From: Gammaproteobacteria bacterium
GTDB taxonomy: Bacteria > Pseudomonadota > Gammaproteobacteria > Xanthomonadales > SZUA-36
Assembly (NCBI GenBank): GCA_030426265.1
Contig: JAUHYP010000022.1
Coordinates: 1 to 49,985, forward strand
Direction: 5' to 3'
Length of the DNA: 49,985 nt
In this document: positions 43,972 through 49,985 of the stretch, piece by piece
How positions within the stretch are numbered: the first letter of the stretch is position 1
Layout: the number at the start of each line of letters is the position of its first letter
Notes under the pieces: model-generated
Database searches by the model: none
What the model was told of the DNA's origin: nothing
The model's input: the letters and a program-made list of their open reading frames with translations, nothing else
Program-made: the position numbers and the translations under genes

Positions 43972-45855
43972 ATGGCCCCGAAGGCAATTCGCGCAGACCT
44001 CAGCTGGGCCATCGCCCCGCTCAATACCCTGCTCGCCACCCTGCTCGCCGCCCTGCTCGTCGCCCTGCCCCTGGCCGCAGAAGCCCAGCCTTCGGGCGGC
44101 CCCTACGGCCCCCAGGATCGCGACTACCCCGTGCCCGACTCCGGTACGGTGCTGTTCGTGGCCCCGGACGGGCGCAAAGACGCGCGCGGGGACCGCCTGG
44201 AGGCGCCGACCACCCTGGCTTCGGCCATCGCCCGGGTAGTGACGGGCGACACCATCGTCCTGCGCGGCGGCGAGTACCGCACCGGCGGATTGCTGCTCAA
44301 CCAGGGCGTCACGCTCCAGCCCTACGGCCGTGAGCGCCCGGTGCTGAAGGGCACGCGCCTGGCCACCGAGTGGGAGATGCTGCGCGACGGCGTGTGGCGC
44401 ACGTCCTGGGACACGCTGTTTCCCACCGAGCCCATGGGCTGGTGGCGGCGCGAGCGTGAGGGCATGCGCACGCCGATGCATCGCTTCGACAACGACATGG
44501 TCTTCCTGGACGGCGAACCGCTGGTCTCGGTGGGCTGGGAGGGTGAGCTGGACGCGCACAGCTACTACATCGACCATGAGCAGGGGCACGTCTACCTGGG
44601 CGCCGACCCCACCGGCCGGAACGTGGAGATCACGGCCTTCGACGGGGCCATCATCCGCACCAGCCGGGAGGTCCACGGCAAGCGCAATGACGGCAAGGGA
44701 CCGGTGATCCGTGGCCTGAAGATCACCCAGTACGCCTACCGCTGCCTGGAAGTGGAGGGCAAGCGGCAGATCACCATGCACGAAGAGCCCACCGACGAAC
44801 CCGTGGGCCTGGCCGACCCTTCCACCTTCGGCAAGGAGATCACGGGAACGGTGCTGGAGAACCTGGAGATTTCCTATTGTTCCCGCGTCGCCGGCTATTT
44901 TCGCGGCGACGGCCTGGTGATCCGAAACTCTCTGGTCAGCGACACCGGCACGGAAGGCATCTACGTGATCGGCTCCTCCGACGTGCTGATCGAGCGCAAC
45001 ATCATCCGCCGCAACAACATCGAGGGCCTGACCGGCTACTACGCGTCCGCCGTGAAGATCTTCAACCAGACCCGGCGGGTCACCTTCCGCGACAACCTCG
45101 TGATCGACCACCCGGAGTCGAACGGCGTCTGGTACGACGTGGGCAACCGCGAGGGCGTGATCGTCAACAACCGCATCGAAAACACCCAGGACGGCATCTT
45201 CTTCGAGATTTCCGACGGCGTGGTCATCGCGGGCAACCTGCTGGTGAACAACGACAAGGGGCTTCGGGTGCTCAATTCGGCCAACGTCCAGGCCTGGCAC
45301 AACACCTTCGTCAATTCGCGCGCCTCCTTCGAGCGCGACCGGCGTGGCGACGGCTCCGACCACTTCGGCTGGCACGTCACCACGGGGCCGGGCGTGGACG
45401 AGCGCGAGGGACACGGTTTCGCGGGCAACCTGCTCGTGGCCGGTGCCGGACACGGACAGCCCCTGCTGCAGTTCCAGCAGCCCCCGGAAATGTGCGAGCG
45501 ACTCTCGCGGCCCATGGCCGAGCGCGTCGATGGCAACCTGTACGTCCGGCCGGGACTCTCCACCGGTGATGCGCCGCCCCTGGCGCGTATCAGTCCGGCC
45601 GCGAACGAGGGCTGCGTCCTCGAGCCGGCGAATCTCGATGCCCTGCGCGACGCGCTGGGTGGCGGGGAGTCCTCGGGCGATGCCCTGGACCGCACGCCCC
45701 GATCGATCCTGCTGGGCCCGGATGCCGGGCATTACGAACCACAGGCCGGGCTGTCCGCCGCTCCGCCGGCGCCCGCCGCCGTGCGCGAGGCCCTGGGATG
45801 GAAGGATGATGGCGCAAACCCGCCGGGCGCATGGCCGTACCCGGCGGCGGACTGA
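43972..45855 (+). CDS. Secreted right-handed parallel beta-helix protein (polysaccharide lyase-like)
   Basis: 627 residues with a signal peptide (LNTLLATLLAALLVALPLAAEA). The N-terminal region contains FVAPDGRKDARGDRLEAPTTLASAIARV, typical of extracellular beta-helix lyases and chondroitinase-B-like proteins. Coil repeats run from about residue 200 to 460 (SDVLIERNIIRRNNIEGL, FRDNLVIDHPESNGVWYD, GVIVNNRIENTQDGIFFEISDGVVIAGNLLVNN). The C-terminal part is less regular. It probably binds or cleaves an acidic polysaccharide, which would fit the adjacent manD; a specific lyase family is not assignable by eye. Confidence 0.83.
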   Translation: MAPKAIRADLSWAIAPLNTLLATLLAALLVALPLAAEAQPSGGPYGPQDRDYPVPDSGTVLFVAPDGRKDARGDRLEAPTTLASAIARVVTGDTIVLRGGEYRTGGLLLNQGVTLQPYGRERPVLKGTRLATEWEMLRDGVWRTSWDTLFPTEPMGWWRREREGMRTPMHRFDNDMVFLDGEPLVSVGWEGELDAHSYYIDHEQGHVYLGADPTGRNVEITAFDGAIIRTSREVHGKRNDGKGPVIRGLKITQYAYRCLEVEGKRQITMHEEPTDEPVGLADPSTFGKEITGTVLENLEISYCSRVAGYFRGDGLVIRNSLVSDTGTEGIYVIGSSDVLIERNIIRRNNIEGLTGYYASAVKIFNQTRRVTFRDNLVIDHPESNGVWYDVGNREGVIVNNRIENTQDGIFFEISDGVVIAGNLLVNNDKGLRVLNSANVQAWHNTFVNSRASFERDRRGDGSDHFGWHVTTGPGVDEREGHGFAGNLLVAGAGHGQPLLQFQQPPEMCERLSRPMAERVDGNLYVRPGLSTGDAPPLARISPAANEGCVLEPANLDALRDALGGGESSGDALDRTPRSILLGPDAGHYEPQAGLSAAPPAPAAVREALGWKDDGANPPGAWPYPAAD

Positions 45856-45874
45856 GCCCCGACAGCGACCACGC

Positions 45875-45880
45875 TAGAAT
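45875..45880 (+). promoter_or_regulatory. Candidate -10 box (GCTAGAAT) before the EVE gene
   Basis: TAGAAT in GCTAGAAT, 29 bases before the ATG; the region after it is CCCCCCTTT. Same 8-mer as before the PLP enzyme. Confidence 0.45.
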
Positions 45881-45908
45881 GCCCCCCTTTCGCACACAGG
45901 AATGAGGC

Positions 45909-46367
45909 ATGGCCTACTGGCTGATGAAATCCGAACCCGACGCCTACTCCATCGACGACCTGGAGAAGGACGGGACCACGCCCTGGGACGGCATCCGCAA
46001 TTACCAGGTGCGCAACATGATCCGGGACGACATGAAGGTGGGCGACGAGGCCCTGTTCTACCACTCCAGCTGCAAGGTGCCGGCGGCCGTGGGCATCATG
46101 CGCATCACCAGCGAGGCCTACCCGGATCCGCTGCAGTTCGATGCGAAATCGAAGTACTTCGATGCCGGCAGCGACCCGGACGATCCGCGCTGGCTGCTGC
46201 GGGACGTCGAGTTCGTTCGCAAGCTGAAGCGCCCGGTGACCCTGACGGAACTCAAGGCACGGGACGACCTGGAAGACTTCCTGCTCACCAGGCGCGGCAA
46301 CCGCCTGTCCATTTTCCCGGTCACGAAAGCGCACTGGCGCGTGGTGACCGGCCTGGAGAAAACCTGA
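45909..46367 (+). CDS. EVE-domain protein (thymocyte nuclear protein 1-like)
   Basis: 152-residue single-domain protein beginning MAYWLMKSEPDAYSIDDLEKDGTTPWDGIRNYQVRNM (family start, Trp and Ser-Glu-Pro in the first strand). EVE folds are related to PUA/YTH readers and may recognise modified bases in DNA or RNA. LFYHSSCKVPAAVGIMRIT and the C-terminal GNRLSIFPVTKAHW are standard. No restriction or modification gene is nearby; this solo form is widespread in Proteobacteria. Confidence 0.95.
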   Translation: MAYWLMKSEPDAYSIDDLEKDGTTPWDGIRNYQVRNMIRDDMKVGDEALFYHSSCKVPAAVGIMRITSEAYPDPLQFDAKSKYFDAGSDPDDPRWLLRDVEFVRKLKRPVTLTELKARDDLEDFLLTRRGNRLSIFPVTKAHWRVVTGLEKT

Positions 46368-46422
46368 TTTCCCCGTTCGTGGCATCCTTGCCCTGACACC
46401 CCCCGAGACCCGGAGCCCCGCC

Positions 46423-47619
46423 ATGACCCACCCGAGCCTGTCCCGCCGCCGCCTGTTGCAGCTGTCCTGTGCGTCACTGGCCGCCGCGCCCTGGCTCGGG
46501 AGTTCCGCCTGGGCTTCGGCGTCGCTGCCCCGCAAGGCCATCGGCATGCCCTTCCCCGGCGTGCAGTTGCCGGCCTCGCCGCAGCCCGCGCCGTCCGAGG
46601 GCAGCGTGGGCTTCGCGGTGATGGGCCTGGGCGGATACGGGCTGGGCCGGGTGATGCCAGCGCTGGCGCGCGCCGAGCGCTGCCACGTGGCGGCCGTGGT
46701 GTCCGGCAACCCGGAGAAGGCCGCACGCGCCGCTGCGGCCTACGGTCTTCCGGACGACGCCATCTACAGTTACGACAACTTCGACGCGATCGCCGACGAC
46801 GACCGGGTCGAGGCCGTGTACATCGTCCTGCCCAGCGGACTGCATGCCGACTGGACCGAAAAGTCCTTCGCTGCCGGCAAACACGTGCTGTGTGAAAAGC
46901 CCATGGCGCTGACTTCGGCGGAATGCGAGCGCATGATCGCGGCGGGACAGCAGGCGGGGAAGCAGCTGATGATCGCCTATCGCTGCCACTTCGAGCCGTA
47001 CAACCTGCGCGCCATGGAACTGATGCGCGAGGGCGCCGTGGGCGCGATCCGGGACATCGAAACCTTTCAGCAGTACCGGATGGGCCCCACCAGCCCGGCC
47101 GAAAACTGGCGCGTGGTGCGCTCCCTGGCCGGCGGCGGACCCCTGGAGGACTACGGCATCTACGGCCTTCAGGCCGCGCTGTACCTGTCCGGTGAGATGC
47201 CTTCCAGCCTTCGCGCCGAAACCGTGCAGCCGGCGAACGATCCGCGCTTCTCCGAAATCTTCGCCTCGGTACGAACCGAGATGCAGTTTCCCTCTGGCGC
47301 CACCGCCAGGCTGTTCACTTCCTACGACACGAACCCGGGGCGCAACCGCGTGGCGGTCGCCGGCGCGGACGGCCTGCTGGAGATGGAACCGGCCACCGGC
47401 TACGGCGGGCAGCACATGACGCTGACGCGGGGAGACGCCAGCGAAACGCTGGCGCCGGGTGACCCGGGCGTCCAGTTCCACCTCCAGTGCGACCACCTGG
47501 CCGAGGTCATCCGGGACGGCAAGGAGCTCATCGTTCCCGGGGAAATGGGACTGCGCGACGTCCGGCTGATGGAGGCCATCTACCGCTCCGCCGCCGCGGG
47601 CGAAACGGTCGCCGTTTGA
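46423..47619 (+). CDS. Tat-exported Gfo/Idh/MocA oxidoreductase (glucose-fructose oxidoreductase-like)
   Basis: 398 residues. The twin-arginine signal SRRRLLQLSCASLAAAPWLG sends a folded, cofactor-loaded protein to the periplasm. NAD(P)-binding VMGLGGYGLGRVMPAL follows near residue 66, then the EKPMALT motif (about 152) and the C-terminal oxidoreductase domain (from about 190). Relatives with a Tat signal include glucose-fructose oxidoreductase. Sugar substrate unknown. It is 55 bases after the EVE gene and may be unrelated to it. Confidence 0.92.
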   Translation: MTHPSLSRRRLLQLSCASLAAAPWLGSSAWASASLPRKAIGMPFPGVQLPASPQPAPSEGSVGFAVMGLGGYGLGRVMPALARAERCHVAAVVSGNPEKAARAAAAYGLPDDAIYSYDNFDAIADDDRVEAVYIVLPSGLHADWTEKSFAAGKHVLCEKPMALTSAECERMIAAGQQAGKQLMIAYRCHFEPYNLRAMELMREGAVGAIRDIETFQQYRMGPTSPAENWRVVRSLAGGGPLEDYGIYGLQAALYLSGEMPSSLRAETVQPANDPRFSEIFASVRTEMQFPSGATARLFTSYDTNPGRNRVAVAGADGLLEMEPATGYGGQHMTLTRGDASETLAPGDPGVQFHLQCDHLAEVIRDGKELIVPGEMGLRDVRLMEAIYRSAAAGETVAV

Positions 47620-47638
47620 ACGCGCGGGACCCCGCCCG

Positions 47639-48310
47639 GTGAGGCACTGGGACCTGGTCGGGGAAGCCCCCATCCCCGGCAGCCGCCGTACCCTCCAGCT
47701 CTACCGGGGCAAGGACGACTTCCACATCATCCTGTCCGGCGCGGGCGAGCTGATGAACACGCGCAAGCATGCCTCCGAGGACGCCCTGGGCGATTTGCCC
47801 TGCCGTCGGCTGGCCAACAGCGAGTCGGCCCGCGTGCTGGTGGGCGGAATGGGCATGGGCTTCACCCTGGCGGCCGCCCTCGCCGCAACGGGTCCGGGGT
47901 CGGAGGTCACCGTCGCGGAGCTGATTCCCGAAGTCATCGAATGGAACCGCGGTGAACTGGGAGACTTCAGCGGGCGACCGCTGGACGACCCGCGCACGCG
48001 CGTCCACGAAGGCGACGTCAAGAAACTGCTGCGACGGCCACCGCATCAATGGGACGTCATCGCCCTGGACGTGGACAACGGGCCGGAAGGCCTGACCCAG
48101 GACGCCAATGACTGGCTGTATGCCGACGCCGGCATCCAGGCCGCGTTGTCGGCCCTTTCGCCGGGCGGCATCCTGGCCTACTGGTCGGCCGGCCCGGATC
48201 GCGGCTTTCCCGACCGCTTGCGGCGGGCCGGCCTGCGAGTCGAAGAGGTCGGGGTGCGCGCCCATGGCGGCAAGGGGGCGCGGCACCTGATCTGGCTGGC
48301 GCAGGCCTGA
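47639..48310 (+). CDS. Spermidine-synthase-like SAM-binding protein
   Basis: 223 residues from GTG 47639. A Rossmann methyltransferase-like core: ARVLVGGMGMGFTLAAALA (SAM/decarboxylated-SAM loop), VTVAELIPEVIEWN (acidic end of strand 2), WDVIALDVDNGPEGLTQDAND (strand 4 with the Asp of the polyamine-synthase site), and a C-terminal SPGGILAYWSAGPD. The N-terminal beta-hairpin LYRGKDDFHIILSGAGELMNTRKHASED resembles the spermidine-synthase entry. Real substrate unknown; many such proteins are not polyamine synthases. Confidence 0.83.
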   Translation: MRHWDLVGEAPIPGSRRTLQLYRGKDDFHIILSGAGELMNTRKHASEDALGDLPCRRLANSESARVLVGGMGMGFTLAAALAATGPGSEVTVAELIPEVIEWNRGELGDFSGRPLDDPRTRVHEGDVKKLLRRPPHQWDVIALDVDNGPEGLTQDANDWLYADAGIQAALSALSPGGILAYWSAGPDRGFPDRLRRAGLRVEEVGVRAHGGKGARHLIWLAQA

Positions 48311-48355
48311 GCAGGAGCCCCGGCTGCCGTCAAAAGCACGGAATCGGCCGGAGGC

Positions 48356-49042
48356 CTATTTGTGAATCACCCAGGTGCTTCGCTCCACCTCGACGCGCCA
48401 GCCATGGCGCGCGCAGACGTCATTGACAGCCGCCCGGGTGGGGAAGCCGAGTTCCGCCCCCCAGTTCCAGTCATCGCCGGTCAGCGTCGCATCGGGAAAA
48501 TGATCGATGCAGGCCTGGAGCAGCTCCGCCGATTTGTCCGCATCGAGATAGATCAGGGTGGGTGAAACGTGCTTCGACAGGTCCGCGGCCAGGGCGGAAA
48601 AATCACCGCGAACGGCAACGAACCGGTCGCGATGGCGTTCCAGGTTCTTCAGGCTGCACCGCAGCGAACCGTTTGATTCCAGGGAATTGACCAGCGTTCC
48701 GACTTCGTCGCCCAGGGGCTCGAGGACGATTTTCATCCAAGGCGCCGCCTCGCGTTCATAACGCCGAATGATATTGGCCCAACCATTGCCCCAGAGGTCC
48801 ACCCCGATCACCGTGCAGTGTTCGCTGGCCTCCAGCCAGCGCAACACGGAAGCACCGAGAAACACGCCCACTTCCAGGACCAGGCATTCGGCGCCCTGGG
48901 AGCGGATGACCTCGTCGACCAGGCGCTTGCCGCCGCCGTCGAGCGCGACCGGGAATGAAAAGACGGACTCGAGTTCGTCCGCCGGCGGCCATGGCTGGTA
49001 GCCGGGCAGTTCTTCCATCCAATGGATCGTTGAATCGCGCAT
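48356..49042 (-). CDS. Class I SAM-dependent methyltransferase-like protein
   Basis: 228 residues from ATG 49042; a longer open frame to 49126 lacks coding signs. CLVLEVGVFLGASVLRWLE is the SAM motif I and CTVIGVDLWG motif II, with LIYLDADKSAELLQACIDHFPDATLTGDDWNWGAELGF as a metal-type or hydroxylase-like acidic region. It resembles the Methyltransf_24 group. No Shine-Dalgarno is visible directly before the ATG, so the start is uncertain. It is convergent with the spermidine-synthase-like gene. Confidence 0.78.
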   Translation of the reverse strand: MRDSTIHWMEELPGYQPWPPADELESVFSFPVALDGGGKRLVDEVIRSQGAECLVLEVGVFLGASVLRWLEASEHCTVIGVDLWGNGWANIIRRYEREAAPWMKIVLEPLGDEVGTLVNSLESNGSLRCSLKNLERHRDRFVAVRGDFSALAADLSKHVSPTLIYLDADKSAELLQACIDHFPDATLTGDDWNWGAELGFPTRAAVNDVCARHGWRVEVERSTWVIHK

Positions 49043-49131
49043 TGTGTCATTGTAAGACAGTGGTCCCTGACGGGTTGTGGACCTGTCGGCGGGGCCGGAA
49101 TCGAAACAGCATCCCCACGCAATCATCCAGG

Positions 49132-49764
49132 ATGAACCTCATGAAGCGCTCTGTCTTGTTGGCCATCGTGCTCCTTCCCTTCGGCGCCATCGACGCGTCT
49201 CCTCCGCATCCGGCCGATGCGTTTCTCGGACGGCTGGCGCAACACTGCGGCAAGGCCTATGCCGGCCGTATCGTCGCCAACACGCCACCGGACGGCGAGG
49301 CGCCGCCGGCGAGCGATCCCTTCGAAGGAAAGGCCCTGGTGATGCATGTGCGCGAGTGCCTCGACGGCGAACTGCGTGTTCCCTTCCACGTCGGCGACGA
49401 CCACAGCCGCACCTGGATCATCACCCGCACTCCCACCGGCTTGCGCCTGAAACACGACCACCGGCACGAGGACGGCAGCGAAGACGCGGTGACGATGTAC
49501 GGCGGTGACACTGCGGACCCGGGGACGGAGGAACGCCAGGAGTTTCCGGTCGACGGGTATTCGATCGAGATGTTCCTGCGCGAAGGCCTGGCGGCATCGG
49601 TCAACAACACCTGGGCGATGGAGGTCGAGCCGGAGACGCGCTTCCTGTACGAGCTCTCGCGGCCGACCGGCCGGCTGTTCCAGGTCGAATTCGACCTGTC
49701 GGAAACGGTACCGGCGCCGGCGACGCCCTGGGGACATCCGCCCCTGCCGGGAGACGGCGAATAG
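49132..49764 (+). CDS. Secreted protein of unknown function
   Basis: 210 residues from ATG 49132 (ATG 49141 is the alternative, MKRSVLL). Signal peptide MKRSVLLAIVLLPFGAIDAS. The mature part begins PADAFLGRLAQHCGKAYAGRI, contains WIITRTPTGLRLKHDHRHEDGSEDAVTMYGGDT, and ends with a Pro-rich tail. Periplasmic or secreted, beta-rich by eye; no family recognised. It is convergent with the SulP gene. Confidence 0.8.
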   Translation: MNLMKRSVLLAIVLLPFGAIDASPPHPADAFLGRLAQHCGKAYAGRIVANTPPDGEAPPASDPFEGKALVMHVRECLDGELRVPFHVGDDHSRTWIITRTPTGLRLKHDHRHEDGSEDAVTMYGGDTADPGTEERQEFPVDGYSIEMFLREGLAASVNNTWAMEVEPETRFLYELSRPTGRLFQVEFDLSETVPAPATPWGHPPLPGDGE

Positions 49765-49791
49765 CGACAGGCCGCGGGCCTGGCGCCGCGC

Positions 49792-49985
49792 TCAGATATC
49801 GACCAGGTGGTAGTGCGGATCGTCGTCCGCCACCTCGATCTCGACCAGGTTGCCCGCGGCGAGAATCATGTTCCGGCACTCCGGGCTGAGGTGGCGCAGG
49901 CGCAGCGTCTTGCCCGCGTTGCGGTAGCGCTCGGTGATGGCGTTCAGGGCCTCGAGGCTGGAGTAGTCCGCCACGCGCGCGTCCT
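49792..49985 (-). CDS. SulP-type anion transporter, C-terminal STAS domain (N-terminus beyond window)
   Basis: Frame open from the right edge to the stop at 49792. The readable part, DARVADYSSLEALNAITERYRNAGKTLRLRHLSPECRNM, is the end of a STAS domain as found at the cytoplasmic C-terminus of SulP sulfate/bicarbonate permeases, closing with VADDDPHYHLVDI. The membrane part would lie beyond 49985. A 60-residue ORF starting at 49974 is not a separate gene. Confidence 0.82.
   Translation of the reverse strand, partial: DARVADYSSLEALNAITERYRNAGKTLRLRHLSPECRNMILAAGNLVEIEVADDDPHYHLVDI

Noticed and set aside
49049-49054. TACAAT on the minus strand as -10 for a leaderless methyltransferase transcript
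   Set aside because: It lies just 7 bases from the ATG, which could fit a leaderless start, but there is no -35 and the start codon itself is uncertain.
49768-49782. CAGGCC/GGCCTG inverted repeat between the secreted protein gene and the SulP end
   Set aside because: Six-base stem without a U-tract on either strand; might be chance in high-G+C DNA.

Overview
The window is chromosomal DNA from a high-G+C gammaproteobacterium. It has the YbgC-TolQRAB-Pal-CpoB cell-envelope block, the YebC-RuvCAB block and AspS with an FmdB-type neighbour, in the order usual for Gammaproteobacteria. The mix of secreted hydrolases, lipoproteins, a ManD-type dehydratase and PutP suggests a free-living heterotroph related to Chromatiales/Xanthomonadales (a Wenzhouxiangella-like organism is my guess, not shown by the sequence). 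Genes are densely packed, often with 4-bp GTGA or ATGA overlaps. No tRNA, rRNA, CRISPR array, insertion sequence or prophage is visible, and no stretch above about 220 bases lacks a gene.

Layout. 1-8175 (minus): yebC, ruvC, ruvA, ruvB, ybgC, tolQ, tolR, tolA, tolB, pal and cpoB (cut by the window edge) read as one long colinear unit for Holliday-junction processing and outer-membrane constriction. 8290-12177 (minus): an alpha/beta hydrolase, rarD, aspS and an FmdB-like zinc ribbon. 12318-16447 (plus): an M49-type metallopeptidase lipoprotein followed closely by proB and proA (proline synthesis). 16454-18538 (minus): a trans-sulfuration-type PLP enzyme and a DcsG-like ATP-grasp protein. 18683-22407: a stress and envelope-maintenance patch with dodecin, a small entericidin-like lipoprotein, a YtjA-type membrane peptide, a universal stress protein and a coupled four-gene operon of an ElaB/YqjD-like protein, YqjE-like, YqjK-like and an AI-2E-family permease.

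22415-34386: a coupled serine hydrolase/alkaline phosphatase pair, PutP, a GH35-like beta-galactosidase, MscL, a cytoplasmic-type gamma-glutamyltransferase, a JmjC-like cupin, a phasin fused to a DUF2188-type domain, and an amidase lipoprotein. 34537-38618: an Anbu (ancestral proteasome-like) peptidase facing an operon of a circularly permuted ATP-grasp protein, an alpha-E protein and a zinc-ribbon metallopeptidase. This is the most unusual system in the window: a proteasome-like chamber next to a probable amide-ligase pair and a second protease, without the transglutaminase gene often found with it.

38685-49985: a secreted TIM-barrel-like protein of unknown function, an SDR, a glutaminase fused to STAS and cyclic-nucleotide-binding domains, ManD (mannonate dehydratase), a secreted parallel beta-helix protein, an EVE-domain protein, a Tat-exported Gfo/Idh/MocA oxidoreductase, a spermidine-synthase-like protein, a SAM methyltransferase, a small secreted protein and the C-terminal STAS end of a SulP transporter. 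Several genes in separate parts of the window share a -10-like element (CTAGACT or CTAGAAT) a short distance before the start codon.
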